Positions 10,201 through 22,055 of a DNA stretch of 64,000 nucleotides are shown piece by piece. This DNA is from Dromaius novaehollandiae (taxonomy: Eukaryota; Chordata; Aves; Casuariiformes; Dromaiidae). The translations under genes were made by a program, and so were the position numbers. Every line of letters starts with the position of its first letter. Position 1 is the stretch's first letter. The DNA lies in assembly GCF_036370855.1 (NCBI RefSeq), contig NC_088098.1, positions 198,695,773-198,759,772 of the forward strand, in the 5' to 3' direction. The notes beneath the pieces were generated by a model. That model searched no databases, had not been told where the DNA came from, and worked only from the letters and a program-made list of their open reading frames with translations.

Positions 10201-11389
10201 CAAAGTATTACAGTATCTCAAAACAAAGCTGGAGCTGACCTTTCTGACAGCCTGCCCCCAAATGCAGTCTTGTTCTCAAAAACTCCTTCCTTTTTTTCTT
10301 CTTTTACCTATAGACAGTTATAGGTAAGTAATGAAAAGGCCTGGGCAGGACACTGAGATAATTAAATATTTCATCATTCTTTTGATTTCAAAGCTTGAAA
10401 CAAGAAGAGGTTACAGAGGGTTTTATGTAAAATACTTCAGATGAAGTCTAGCTGTATAAGGAAATACGGGGATGGAGCCAGATACAGATGTGCTATCTAT
10501 CCAGAAACTATTTGGCAAGTCAGTGAACTGTGATATTGTAAGAAAGTCTGGGCTTCAGTACAAGTTTTCAAAAAACTGCCTGTTGGCTGAGCTACGATAG
10601 TAAAGCTGTTTATTGGCAGAGAAGTTATATGGGAAGCTGAAATGAAGACCCTGCTTCTTTTCCCACTGTGATTTTTTTCTCACCACAATTAATTTATTAT
10701 AGGTAGTTCACTCCAGACCTTCTGCATAGTGGTCGAGGGACAAAGTCTAGACATAATTTATTGGCCAGTGCCTGGTGAAACAGAATCGCAGCATCCACAT
10801 TTTCCCTCTGTTTCTCTTTTTTCTTTTGCCAGACACATCAAGTACACTATAGGCTAAATATCTGGTATGAGAGTCCAAACTGACTGAGGAAGGGTTTCTT
10901 TTGCTAGAGCTGTCCTCTGTCATAGGGTGATATTTTTCCATCATGTTAAACAGTAAATATCAAACTCAACAATAGCAGCAGTAAAATTTTGATTACTTGG
11001 CATGTTTGTCATGTCTTTCACAAGAGCATATAAAAGCATGCAGCAATGTTCATTAGGTTCTTCCATTTCACAATTCCTCTGTCAGCTGGCTAGATGTTTT
11101 TATAACCATTTTATACATTGATAAAAGAGAAGAACAGCTTGGTTAAAGGACATGATCAGTTGCACAACATATCAATGGCAAATTCAGGCACAGAAACCAA
11201 AAAGCCTGCCTGCGTTGTACAAGAGAGTGCCCCAAAAGTATGGAGAAATATCAGTGCACCAAACACTAAAGTATGGAAACAGGCCAAGAGCAGCAGCAGC
11301 TTGGCATTTGAAAGGTCCGCTTCCCATCTTCAAAATGTTTTACAAACATTAATTTAACAATTTACTAAATAACCTGTAGAAGAATGTCT
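7229..11389. other. Unique AT-rich intergenic or intronic sequence
   Basis: No gene or repeat family is recognised over about 4 kb. The segment 8540-8880 is rich in TAAT-type motifs and is considered under findings as a possible conserved element. A pyrimidine tract plus TTACAG near 9830 resembles a splice acceptor but has no supporting frame. Confidence 0.4.
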
Positions 11390-11860
11390 AGTGCAGGTCC
11401 ATGCTGAGTTGGGACTGAATGTCTGCTCCAGGGCCACCTGTCAAATCAGCGGCACAGAGAAAATTAGCATTCAAGCCTTTCTGCGTCCCGTGGCCACTCC
11501 ACCGAGGATTAAATAACCCCACTTTATATAGGCACATAAAGGCCCATTCTCTTCCTTGCAGCCATGCGGCTGCCGTGGGTTGGAGATGCAAAGCCTGGTC
11601 GCCTCGCTGCAATATGCAGCAACACGGCAGCACGGCGGTCCAGCAGCGGCACGGCACTGCTGGCATCCAGGCTCAGAGCCCTGTAGGCACAGCCAGGGCG
11701 AGGGGACAGGTCCTGCAGCACATCCCCAGCCCACCCCAGCGCAGCTTCGCTCCGAGGTTCAGTCCCTCCATGTCTGACGGCTCCAGTCTGCGCACACGCT
11801 CAGGGGATGCTCTGCATACTCAAGACACAAGGCTGATCTGCGGAGGACATGGAGGGATTA
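11390..11860. other. Small GC- and CpG-rich patch
   Basis: Between 11560 and 11810 roughly 16 CpG occur in 250 bases at about 65% GC, in strong contrast with the AT-rich surroundings. CTTCCTTGCAG at about 11551-11561 resembles a splice acceptor. Frames of 155 codons (+, 11419-11886) and 92 codons (-) are open, as expected in GC-rich DNA, and show no domain. It could be a small CpG island, an exon of a lineage-specific transcript or a GC-rich repeat remnant. Confidence 0.4.
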
Positions 11861-13399
11861 GTCTGAAGCAGTCTAAATTGCAATGAAATTTACTCGGATG
11901 CTCTTGTGGTAATTAAAAGTGGCCTAAACTTAGGCAAATTTACTCCACATTGGAAGCAAACAGAAGTAAAATGAATGCAACTAAGCTTGCAATGTTTCAG
12001 GAAAAGAAAACCTCCACCGGGGCTTTCCTGCACCTTAGCCCAGCCTAATGCGAGTTCAGATTCATTCCCTAGTCAGCTCTGCTAAGGCAACACAGCTCCG
12101 AGACAGGGCAGTGGTTTCTGTTGCTTCTTACTCATAAACAAAGCCATTGCTGAGGGCATAACTGCAGCTCTGTGGGGGAGCGCAGGCATTACTGCATTGC
12201 TCTGCGAACCTTTATTGAAGGCGATGGTGCCTGGGAGGGGAATGGCCCAATTTGACTTCCAAGCTCTGGGGGGTTTGCACGGCTGCCAGTCAGGGAAAGC
12301 CTTCTTTTTTCCTTTGTAAAATGGGTGTATATGATATATAAACTATTGCACAGGAACAAAAGGTTGCTCTGATAAGGCTAGCTCTAAGCATGAGAAAATG
12401 ATTTGACTAAAATTAAGAGCAAGGAGTATCCAGCGGGCTCAGTCATTGACAGAAAAAACTTTCAAAGGTTCCCCTGAAACACGACTGCTCACGGCTCAGA
12501 TGCTGCATGCCCCCAGGATTAATACTTGGCACAAGGTCCCTGCTGTCCCACCTGCCTGCTGCACCTGCTCCTAGCTCATTTCACCTGCTCAGCAGCCCAG
12601 CTGATGGCTCAGTGCTCTACTTTAACACCTCCTGCCCACAAGCCGGCAAAAAGCCATCCTTCTGTGCCTTTGAGGTACTTGTTCTCACCTTAAATAGAAC
12701 CACTCCATAGGAAAAAAAATACTATGGGGCCACTTTCTGCCGTTCCTAATTCTCACCCAGGCAGAAATTCAACATTAATTCAATGGAAGAGTCATTTGAG
12801 CAATAACTTCTGGAGCAGTAATCTAGATGTTTTCATGCGGTGCTTTGACAAAGCTGACCCCAGGATGTCATTAACAGGTTTGTGAATAAAAATCAGGCTA
12901 ATCTGAAAAAAAAACCATGTAACTTGGGAAGGAAAATAATAGAGACTTTTATGTAAATATGCACTCAAGTCTAAATGATGATACTGAGAAAAAAAAAACA
13001 AACGTAGCCATTCAAAACAAAGTCTATGCAAGGAATTTCCCTGGCAACCATTCCCAAGCGTCTACAGCACTAGTGTATATTGGCTGCAGTAAGAGATGAC
13101 CTGAAGGAAATAAGAATAAAGAATTGTAAATTTGCAGAAAAGATGATACTCCCCAAATCCTCAAGAGCGCATTTATGGTATTAAGTCTTTGCAATTGCTT
13201 GAGCACCTCATGCCTAAATCTTTCTTGCAGAACTAGGAAGAAGCAATGCAGAGAGCAAAACACATGAGAAAAAAAAGGCGTCACATTTAGGTGATCCAGA
13301 AGTAGTTAAGCAGTAAATTCGTCAGAAGAAAGTTAGTTATCCTGAATAGTTTAGTATCATCAACAAAGGGCAAAGGCAGGCTGTGAATAACTGAAAAGA
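11861..13399. other. Unique sequence, no gene seen
   Basis: The composition is mixed. CTTTGTAAAATGGGTG near 12312 recalls a MIR 3' part but has too little flanking support. Confidence 0.35.
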
Positions 13400-14235
13400 A
13401 AACTGACTCAGTAAGCAACAAATGGCAGGTGAAATTCAATGTAGATTAATACGAAGTGATGCATATCTAAAATGGGATAACGATTACAACGCAAGAGAGA
13501 GGTCTTACAGTTATCATAGATGGCTCATGAAAACATGAGATCAGTTCTCATTAGCAGTCAAAAAAATAAAATTTTAGTAAAGAAAGAGAGAGAAAATTAG
13601 AAAACATCGTTATGCCACTGTATAAGATCCCCAGTTCACCCAGACCCTAGACAGTGTATGCATTTCTTGTCTCCTTGTCCCAGAATAGCTCTGTGCAAAA
13701 TAGAAAAGTTCAGAGAAGGGCAGCAATCACCATCAAAGGCTGGCAAATGGCTTCTGTACAAAGAATCCCTGCACAGGCCAGGATTTCTCAGTGCACAGAA
13801 GACAACTTAGGGGGCATATGGTAGACATTTATAAAATCATGGGTGTCATGGAGAGGGTAGGGATTGATCTTTCATTGTCTCCTTGAATGTAAGAACCAAA
13901 GGTCAGTAAAGGAACTAACAGAGACCAAGCTGAGAATAGGAAAAAAAGAGCAGCTGTTCTTCATGCAGAGAATAGGAGACCTCCAACATTCTTTTCCAAT
14001 ATGATTTTGTGGTTCCTAGCAGTTTACATAGGCTCAAGAGGAGAGCAGACAAGTACATGAAAAAGGAACCCACTGAGGGTTACTAAATGCAAAACCACAT
14101 CCAGCTTAGAAAGCTTCCTGAGCTGAAAATAGTCAGAGGCTGAGACAATAGTCATATATGCTTGTCCAGGACTTGTTGAAAAGAAGATTCTGGGCTAGAC
14201 AGGTCTTTAGACTGGCAAAGTATTCCTGTGGTTGT
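13400..14235 (+). mobile_element. Old CR1 copy: 3' coding part and 3' end
   Basis: From about 13423 the text follows the ancient CR1 type shared by turtles, crocodilians and birds: GAAATTCAATGTAGATTAAT..., a 'delayed' GAGAGAGGTCTTACAGTTATC block, CAGAGAAGGGCAGCAATCA, GGGGGCATATGGTAGACATT, and a final GATTCTGGGCTAGACAGGTC before the end near 14230. In active copies this part encodes the end of the polymerase ORF and the 3' UTR. Here it is full of stops and small indels and is non-coding. Both ends are approximate. Confidence 0.75.
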
Positions 14236-14299
14236 GATGGGTTAGGTTAGGTAAGCACATCTCAAAAGGCTTTCTAAGATTTTTGGGCAAAACAACAAG

Positions 14300-14356
14300 G
14301 AGACAGATTTTCAAAGTGATTGAAGTGTCTAACCACATTTTAAAAAAATCTGACCC
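14300..14356. repeat. Fragment of an old palindromic amniote repeat
   Basis: GACAGATTTTCAAAGTGATT followed by GAAGTGTCTAACCACATTTT matches the arm of an old repeat family, usually read as AGATTTTCAAAGGTATTTAG-GTGCCTAA. No second arm is visible. Confidence 0.4.
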
Positions 14357-16272
14357 TAAATACACATACCCAGTATCTGTCTTGTTTCTTGGACAATTCA
14401 GTTTGAAGCCAGAACAGAACATACAACCCAGAACAACAGAAAATACAACCCAATGCAAAACAATGACCCAGAATGCAAGAAGAGGAGAAACGTTCCGTGT
14501 TCCAAATAAGGGCTGAGATTTCTTGTTAATCATCATATCGTTCACACAAAGGCCTTATGTTGTGAATATTCGTATAGGCTGCTTTTATAGAAAGGTGAGA
14601 GCTTTAAGCACAATTAGAGAAATGTAGCTCTCTTGCTGGAAGACATCCTGTGACAGACACTATTCATGTCCTGCCATGAGTAACAAATGTCCACCCAGGC
14701 ACCAGAATACAAATATGTGATTGCATATCTGAAAGCAAAATATAGCACCCAGGTGGATGTTCAAAGGCAACCTTCCGATAACAGAAGCCAAGCTATAATA
14801 TTCTCTCTGTAAATTAATACCTGTCACATATTTTACGGTTTCATTCTTTGCTTGCATTTGAAGAGTGATCTGGGTAGCCTGACCTGGGCAGTAGCATACT
14901 GATCAGTATTATCATCATCTGCCTAATCACATCCCCTTTGTTTCTCAAGGAATGCCAGACCTCATCCATGGCCCTCCACCTATCTCTGTCCCAGGCTTTC
15001 TAACTGTCCTCACCCTAAAATCAGCCCTATCTCAGGGCATAATCCTCCATAATTCAGAGGGCTTGTCTGCTTGTGTTGCCTGAGGTTCCCCAGTGAATTC
15101 CTGAATCATGTAAATCCTGTCCAGGTTCCTCAATGCTTAGTTAATCTACCCTCCTTCCTTAAGAGCAAGCTCGAAGAATCTGTTCTGTGTAGTCTTTGTT
15201 ACTACTCCAGCCTCTTAATGTCTAAAATCTCACAGGGATTTAGATTTTTAGACAGGCTTTGAGACCTTTTTATTTCAGTCTTCTGCTTTCTGGGAAAATC
15301 ACCTGCACAGTCACCAGGTTCCAAAAACACAGAAGCTCATTTATTTTTATTCTTATCGCAAAAGGCATGCCACTCATGTTGATTTCCAGTGATTTAATAT
15401 ATTATCACCTAATACTTTTTCTTAGCTCATTAGAAGTCAGAAAGACATATTTCATAGGATTATTTTCTTTAAAAGTTCCATTGGGAACCATTCTATTCAG
15501 AAAAGTATTGTTTTGCCTTAGGGAAACCTAAGAGACGTGTAGTTCTGTTTCTGTTCCTGCTAAGAGCTCTCCAGAATTCCTAAATGGAATTTCTGTGGTT
15601 TCAAAGGGGAGTCATCTGATTGTCATGAACAATAGTAACTAAGGGACCATGAGAAATTTTACTAAAGAATTTTGGAAAAACAGAGGCTTCAGCAATTTAC
15701 CACACACATACTAAAGGGACTTCATTACATGATTTTACAATTAAGGAGAAACATCAAAACATATTGTCACATTTAAGTTGAAAACAATGGCTTATATTGA
15801 AAAGCATCTGTTTCAAGTTAACTACAGATGTGAATTGTTGATAGAAACCATGACTATTATCATCGGTGTTTTTGTTTTAGTTCACTTTGTGTCACAGAAA
15901 ACTTAACTGATTCAGGCATCTTTTAATAAAGTTGATCTTAATCCAATTAGGCAGAAAAATTCTGATATTTTGAAGAAATGGGTATAGTCTGAAGCCCTTT
16001 CAAGTACAAAATTTTCCCTAACATCTTCTGAAGTACAAGGCATTTTTATCTGTATAGCATATGAGCTATATAACTGCTCAAGTATAGACACTTTGGACTG
16101 ATTCAGCTCTCACAAATACCTATTTTGTATGTTTCTTACTTTTGGAGCTATTTCATATGCAAACCAGTGTAAGAACTGTAGCAGAGCATTTGATATTCCC
16201 CCATTGGCAATTTGCAAGAAGAAGAAAAAGAGGAAAAACGCTCTACTTCTCAGCTAATGCCAAAGTGCACAG
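14357..16272. other. Unique AT-rich sequence
   Basis: No repeat or gene is recognised. The GC content is slightly higher at 14930-15180. Confidence 0.4.
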
Positions 16273-16480
16273 TCACTGGGAAGAATGAGAGAAAACTCAT
16301 GTAAGACAATGTTGGTCACAGACGAGCACATGGACAAATTTATGAGTGCACAGAGAATGTATCAAAAGGGCAAAATGCAAGTGACCAGACGTTTTGAGGT
16401 GTCTGTTGCAAATCTGCAAAGCAGGCTGAGAGAACTTGAAGAGCAAATATCTTTTATTGGATCAACAGGACTGTATGCTG
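16273..16480 (+). other. Exon-like open frame with coiled-coil text (unproven)
   Basis: A frame runs from after a stop at 16255 to 16602 (105 codons from the ATG at 16285). Residues 35-52 (QVTRRFEVSVANLQSRLR) and the following ELEEQI look like a real amphipathic coiled coil, unlike the other frames in the window. A CACAG at 16268-16272, preceded some 10 bases upstream by a pyrimidine-rich CTCTACTTCTCAG, could be an acceptor. No convincing donor (GTRAGT) follows, and the text after about 16450 turns intron-like. I do not recognise a parent protein. It could be an exon, a pseudo-exon or chance. Confidence 0.2.
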
Positions 16481-16602
16481 CAGTATGGATGGATGGAAAA
16501 CTGCCCACTTGGGGCATTTGGTTTTTTTCATGTATGGTGTTACTAAAACAGTGCTATTTTTACATACTCCAAAGTCCCAGCAAAATGATCTCAGAAGAAT
16601 AG

Positions 16603-18448
16603 AAGAACATTAAAAGGTATTCAACTACAAGAGATGTATCCTACAGGTGCAATGTAAATTTTCTCTTGATTACTGTAAATCACTACTCAACGGGCTAAAA
16701 AAAAGGACTGGAGAAAGACTGAGAATATTTTCCTTTCTGAAAGCAAGGCATGTACCTGGCAAAACTTTTATTTAATATTTAAAATGAGATCAACAGGATA
16801 CACTACAAAAATAACATTAGTTCTTAATTATGCACTTAATGAAAGCTGTTCCCCATTTGAATTCTTTTCTAAATCAAATAAAATTCAAGATGTGTCTCTT
16901 ACTTCTAAAAGATGAGTAGAGATTCATGTTTTGAAACAATTCTTCATTTTTAAAATAGTATTTTTAAGGTGGTATGTTTGATTTGAAGAAATTTCTAAGC
17001 TATTTTATTATTGTTGAAGGCAGCATAGAAAAAGATGGGCAAAACATTATCTAATTCCTTCTGTCATGAACCACTGTGTATTAATACAACTGTTAACTGA
17101 AACATTTTTAACACCTGGTAAACAGCAATTTACTACTCATTCATTCCAGGTTGCTGTGATAGCTTATAAAATGCTCAAATGCAGATAGCAGCTGGTAAGG
17201 TTTAATGATAATGCTTTGTGTTTTGGGACAGTGGATTGCCTGGTTTGTCACTGAAAAAGCAGAAAGAGCCTACATATACACTTTCAACAGCAGGATTAAG
17301 TAGCAAACAAAAATTTTGCTCATTTTAAGCAAAACTTACTGTGAGGATTTTTGTACAGTGAAATAATTTCTGCTGATCTCTGCATTTTTAAACTTCATAT
17401 CACTACATTGCTTTTCTGCAGCCAATATACAAATCCCATACACATAACGAGATGTGTTTCTCAAGGGCTGTGATAAAAATTTACATTTTTTGAGCAAACA
17501 ACTTTTTTCCACATATGAAAATGCTTAAATAAAAATTTAATGACTGGATCCAGAAAGCCCCCTTCAGGCCACAGAAAATTACTTTAATCTGTGAATGTGA
17601 TTTATATCCATCAAGATACAAAATTTCTCAGCGAATAGTATAGTTAGCCATAAAATGTGGCTTTATATTTGTTCTCCTTTAATAGTGCCTGTCTCTGTCC
17701 TGCAAGTAAAAATTAATGCCTTTCTCTCTCTAATGTATCTCTGCTGAAAGGAATATTTGACTGAACAAGGTGTTTATTGGCAGAAAATTCATTTATTTAA
17801 CAATATCTTCAACTAGCCACATTATGCCTGATGGAAAGTTAATCTGCAAATAATACTGGGCCACATTAGAAAAACACAAATTTAATCCTGTTTTACCAAT
17901 ATGACCTGAAATACTCGACAAAGATATTTGTGGGAAAGGAGATATGCATTCAAAGAGAGTTTAAAAGTAAAAAGTTTAATAATCTTACATCTGTCTAACA
18001 GTGTCCTACATCATGAAAAGTTCCTGTGATGAATGTGGGCTAATTCAGGTTGGATGTCCTTCAGGGCTGTAGTGATAAGTACAAAATGAGTCAGCTGTTG
18101 TTCCAGACTGGGCAGGAAGAAATGAATAAATCCTAGGTGTCCATCTTAGAAGCCATTTAACTTGGTTATCTACAACTATGCCAGAGGGAATCCTAAATTT
18201 TTCAGAATCTGGCCCCAAATAACTTGTCATTAATCATCTTGGTTAAAATACATTGATGAAACAATGCAGCATGAGCTCTTTAACTTGTAAGACTTGTTTC
18301 AAACACTTCTTTTATTTATTTCCATGTCACTATGCTAACAAATGTATGTTTAGGTGGCACTGTGGCCTCATAACTTCCTACTGTCACACAATAAGGTTAC
18401 AGGGTTGTTAATTTTATCCTATAAACATAACCAGAAGCTAGTCTGGCC
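16603..18448. other. Unique AT-rich sequence
   Basis: This is long AT-rich DNA with many TTTAAA and ATTTAA stretches. No gene or repeat family is recognised. Confidence 0.4.
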
Positions 18449-18481
18449 AAAAAAGAAAAAAAAAAAAAAAAAAAAAAAAAA
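18449..18481. repeat. Poly(A) tract
   Basis: About 33 bases are A with a single G. There is no recognisable retroposon 5' of it and no obvious target duplication, so it is not called a processed pseudogene. Confidence 0.85.
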
Positions 18482-21400
18482 GGAAATGATTACTGTTTCC
18501 AATCCCTTCCCTCCATATAGGGGTTTTCCACCCGCTCAGCTGTGCCAAAAGCTGAATCAATTGTTTGTGCAGCTGGGCAAGGGGCCGGGGTAGAAATGTG
18601 GTGCTGAAGAAGGGGAGAAGGAATCTCTTGGAGTGGAAATAAAGAGGTGTTTGAGCACAACCGTTCCCACAGAGAGCCTGCTACCTTGCTGGACAGTTCA
18701 AGGACTGGATGGCAACAATGAGCAGGTCGTCGGTTAAGTTGTTCATTTGCTATACAGAAGAAATATAAGGATAAAAGAATGGGAAGTAAAACCACTTTCA
18801 TTGAACCCTATGTTCTTTTTATGCTAATAATGACTTTAGGTCAAAGTGTTTATACTGATTGAGTATATTAAGCAAGAAGTACTTAGTTCTTCATTGTTCA
18901 TGAAAATTGAGTTTACAATTTAAGATAAGCTGGCAACCAACTACAAGGCCTTCATGCAGGTAAAAATTGTTGGTGTTAGTGAAGTGCTCTTCAGCCTGTT
19001 CTACTCAGGAAAGTACTTGTATCCATGATTCAAGTTAAGCCAACACTTAAGTACCTTCCCAAACGGAGATGGAATTACTCTTGCACTAAACACTAGGCAG
19101 TACCGCAGTTTTCATTACAATGGCAATGACAACGGAGCTTCACAGATTGTGACAGCAAAGTGAACACTTCTAAGTTCACATCACGTACACTAAATACAGC
19201 GCACCAAAATCCTCAGTAGTACTTCTGACACTAAAATCTTCACTGAAGTCACTTTCTACTCACATTTCATGAAAAGTGGGCTTACATGGAAGGATAAAGC
19301 AGGAGGTAACGGCTAAGTTCTTACACATGTAAAACTTCTTGATGTCAATATTTGTGCTCTTTCATAAGAGCTTTACTTTAGCAAAGACAGCAGCATCAAG
19401 CCTAACACCTTGGCCAAAACTTACAAAGGGAAAGGAAAGCTTTTTCCATTTAAGTTTGTATCAGCTGAGCCAGCGGTAAATTCCTCATCATGGAGGGAAT
19501 CCTATAATCTTACATAGTAAATGTTTTACAGAGTTTAATCTCCATCATGAAAACCATTCATACGCAAGAATTGACCTTCTGCCAGTCTGTAAAGAAATCA
19601 GTTACATACTGTAAAATAAAGCTATCGCTAACTAAAAATAATATTTATTCTTTAGCTCTTATCTATTTTTTCTGAAAGCAAAGTAATGATTCTATGATTG
19701 TGTCCTTTTTGTCTCATCAAATTAATTGCTTCATGCAGCCAGAAATCCTTCAGTGAACTACAGCAAAACATCAGGTTAAAGGTGTTTATTTTTGATGGAT
19801 TGATTATTTCATAGTCATTACATATTTTCTTCATTTGCAGCCCAGCTCTAATTATGAAAATGTAATGTTTTCTTAGTGGGAAAATGAGAGATTCCCATAT
19901 TGAAAAGATTTAGAGGCTAAAACATGGATCCTATAACCTCTTCTCTTGGCAACATCCACAGTTCAGGTAAGCAATCAAAAAACATTCCGTTTGCCCTATG
20001 GTTGCTCCCTGTGCAAGTATCAGGTGAGTGAGAAAAATGTGAGAAGTGGAAGTATAACCATCTCCTTCCCCATTCCCTTATTCATTATAAGATTGCAGAC
20101 AAAGAGTTGAGTTGTATCTTCATCACACCTTCTCCAGGGAATGCCATGAAGGAAAAGCACTGAAATATATAAACTTATTTTGTTCTCTCTATCTATGCTT
20201 CTGATTTTGATCATTTGGCATATATTATGATCTGCAAAGTACCATCTTCCCAGAAAAGGACTAGGAGCCAATTTATAACATCAACATTACAAAATGGGAC
20301 CTGCACAAGGAACTCATTGTTATACATTAATTAAAGTTATCTCATTATATCTAGCATGGTACCTTAACCACTACATATATATTAATTCCTCTTTGATAAC
20401 AGTACAGGTCCAAGAAAGTCCAATATCATTTATGAGTATCAGTGCCTACCTATGGGCTTTTAGTTGCTTCCTTTGAACTCGTATCTGTACTATCTATGAG
20501 AGAAAATTATTTCAGTTTCCAAAGAATCCATCACATGGCTGGCATTAATCAAGTGCCTTGCCAGTGATTTCTAAAATGCCAGGTCCCCATCCAACTGTCA
20601 TCTATCAAAACTTTTGCAGCCACTTCCTACGTCCACCACTGACATTTGAATTATGCAGCCAAGGTGATTCAGAAGACCATTTTCCACAGTCTTGTAGGCA
20701 ATCAGGACTCTGGAGCACAGTTTGGAAACTACTCCCATATGCTATCATGGGGCAGGTTAGAAACAGGAACAGATAACACTTTCACCAGTATATTGCCAGC
20801 GTATTCATCAGCAGATTGGGTGCATTCCCCTACCTGTGATTCTTCCTAATAAATCGTGATTATTCAGCACCTCTGTAAATACAAAGTCTAAGGTTTTCAT
20901 TTGATAAAAAAAAGTTCGAAATAGCACAAAGAACTCCTAAGTGCTCATGACTTTCCTAATTCCTATAATCATCACCCTAAAATACACCAGAGAGATGACA
21001 ACTGTGGAACCTCACTGTCTGAAGTGTGCTTCTAAGTACTCTCTGCATTAAATACATCACCTTTGTTGAATCAACTGCTTAGCTGTATCTATGATCAAAT
21101 AAGCAAGTTTTGAAGCCTCTGAAGTTCTGAAGTATCTGTTAGCCTGGAGTGGGAATATTCAGGCTAGTGATTTCATTGTGGTTATTTCTAATACTAATAC
21201 TATGAGTCAATTTACTATGCATTGCAAACATTCGGTTCTGTATTACTCCAAGATTTTTACTTACAGCATTTCATACTTCTAAAGTGTTCTGTGAGTGCAG
21301 AATACTAAAGGGTATAAAAAGAAAGAAAGACACAATGTATTCGTGTCTACTTTGATGGGAAGGATGATGAAAGTGTTTAGCAAAGATCCTAACAACTGAT

Positions 21401-21964
21401 ACACTCTATACAGTACAGTTGACTCTACTTGTGAATTTGAGTGTTTCCACATGTGCTGGGCAGCTGGCACCTGTGTCACTCTGTGCCTGCTCAGAATTAC
21501 TGGACTGGGGGAATTTACCCTGTGAGAAGGGAGCAGAACATAAGCAGAGCTCTCTCAACAAAAGTAACCATCACTGATTAAACTTACCGTTACTAGGGAA
21601 CCATAATAAGATGACATTAAATAGTCATTGACTCATTTCCCAATGAGCAATGAGAACTGAAAGGGTTACCATATGCCATTAATTTAAACAATATCAGAGG
21701 GGTCTCATAAGAATGAGAAATGACTACCATGAGTAATTTGCACATATATTAGGTCAGGTTATTTTTGAGTCTTGAGCGTTTGCAAATAAAAGGAATAAAG
21801 ATTTTAGAGATTCTCCTTTCCTACTAAAATATGATTCTCTAGCATGGAACTCTAAGAGCAGAAGGGACATAATTTGTTACAACCTCAAGTAGATAATCAC
21901 TCTATTGAGACCATAAATATCTATATGTAAATAATTAAGGGAACTAATATTGTCTTTGACTTAC
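18482..21964. other. Unique sequence, no gene seen
   Basis: A 103-codon minus frame (18490-18801) has no recognised domain. The rest is ordinary AT-rich DNA. Confidence 0.4.
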
Positions 21965-21974
21965 ATATGTGAGG

Positions 21975-22055
21975 ATCAGATTCTTGGCTGGTGCAATAAT
22001 CAGCATATCTCCATCCAAGTCAGTTTCTATAGAGCTGCACTGATTTACAGCCATT
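21975..22055. repeat. Small palindromic element, copy 1
   Basis: GGCTGGTGCAATAATCAGCA (21986-22005) pairs imperfectly with GAGCTGCACTGATTTACAGCC (22032-22052, 21 bases with the outer C). The centre is CTCCATCCAAGTCAG...TATAGAGC. The preceding GGATCAGAT is also found before copy 2 at 31.55 kb. The structure suggests a short non-autonomous DNA transposon (MITE). Confidence 0.55.

Noticed and set aside
11419..11886. 155-codon + frame
   Set aside because: It is open because of GC/CpG-rich composition. A 92-codon frame is also open on the other strand, and no domain is visible.
12311..12326. MIR-like TTTGTAAAATGGGTG
   Set aside because: Only this short block matches. The downstream GTTGTGAGGATTAAA part is absent.
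18449..18481. Poly(A) tract as the tail of a processed pseudogene
   Set aside because: No mRNA-like sequence, no AATAAA at the right distance and no flanking duplications were seen.
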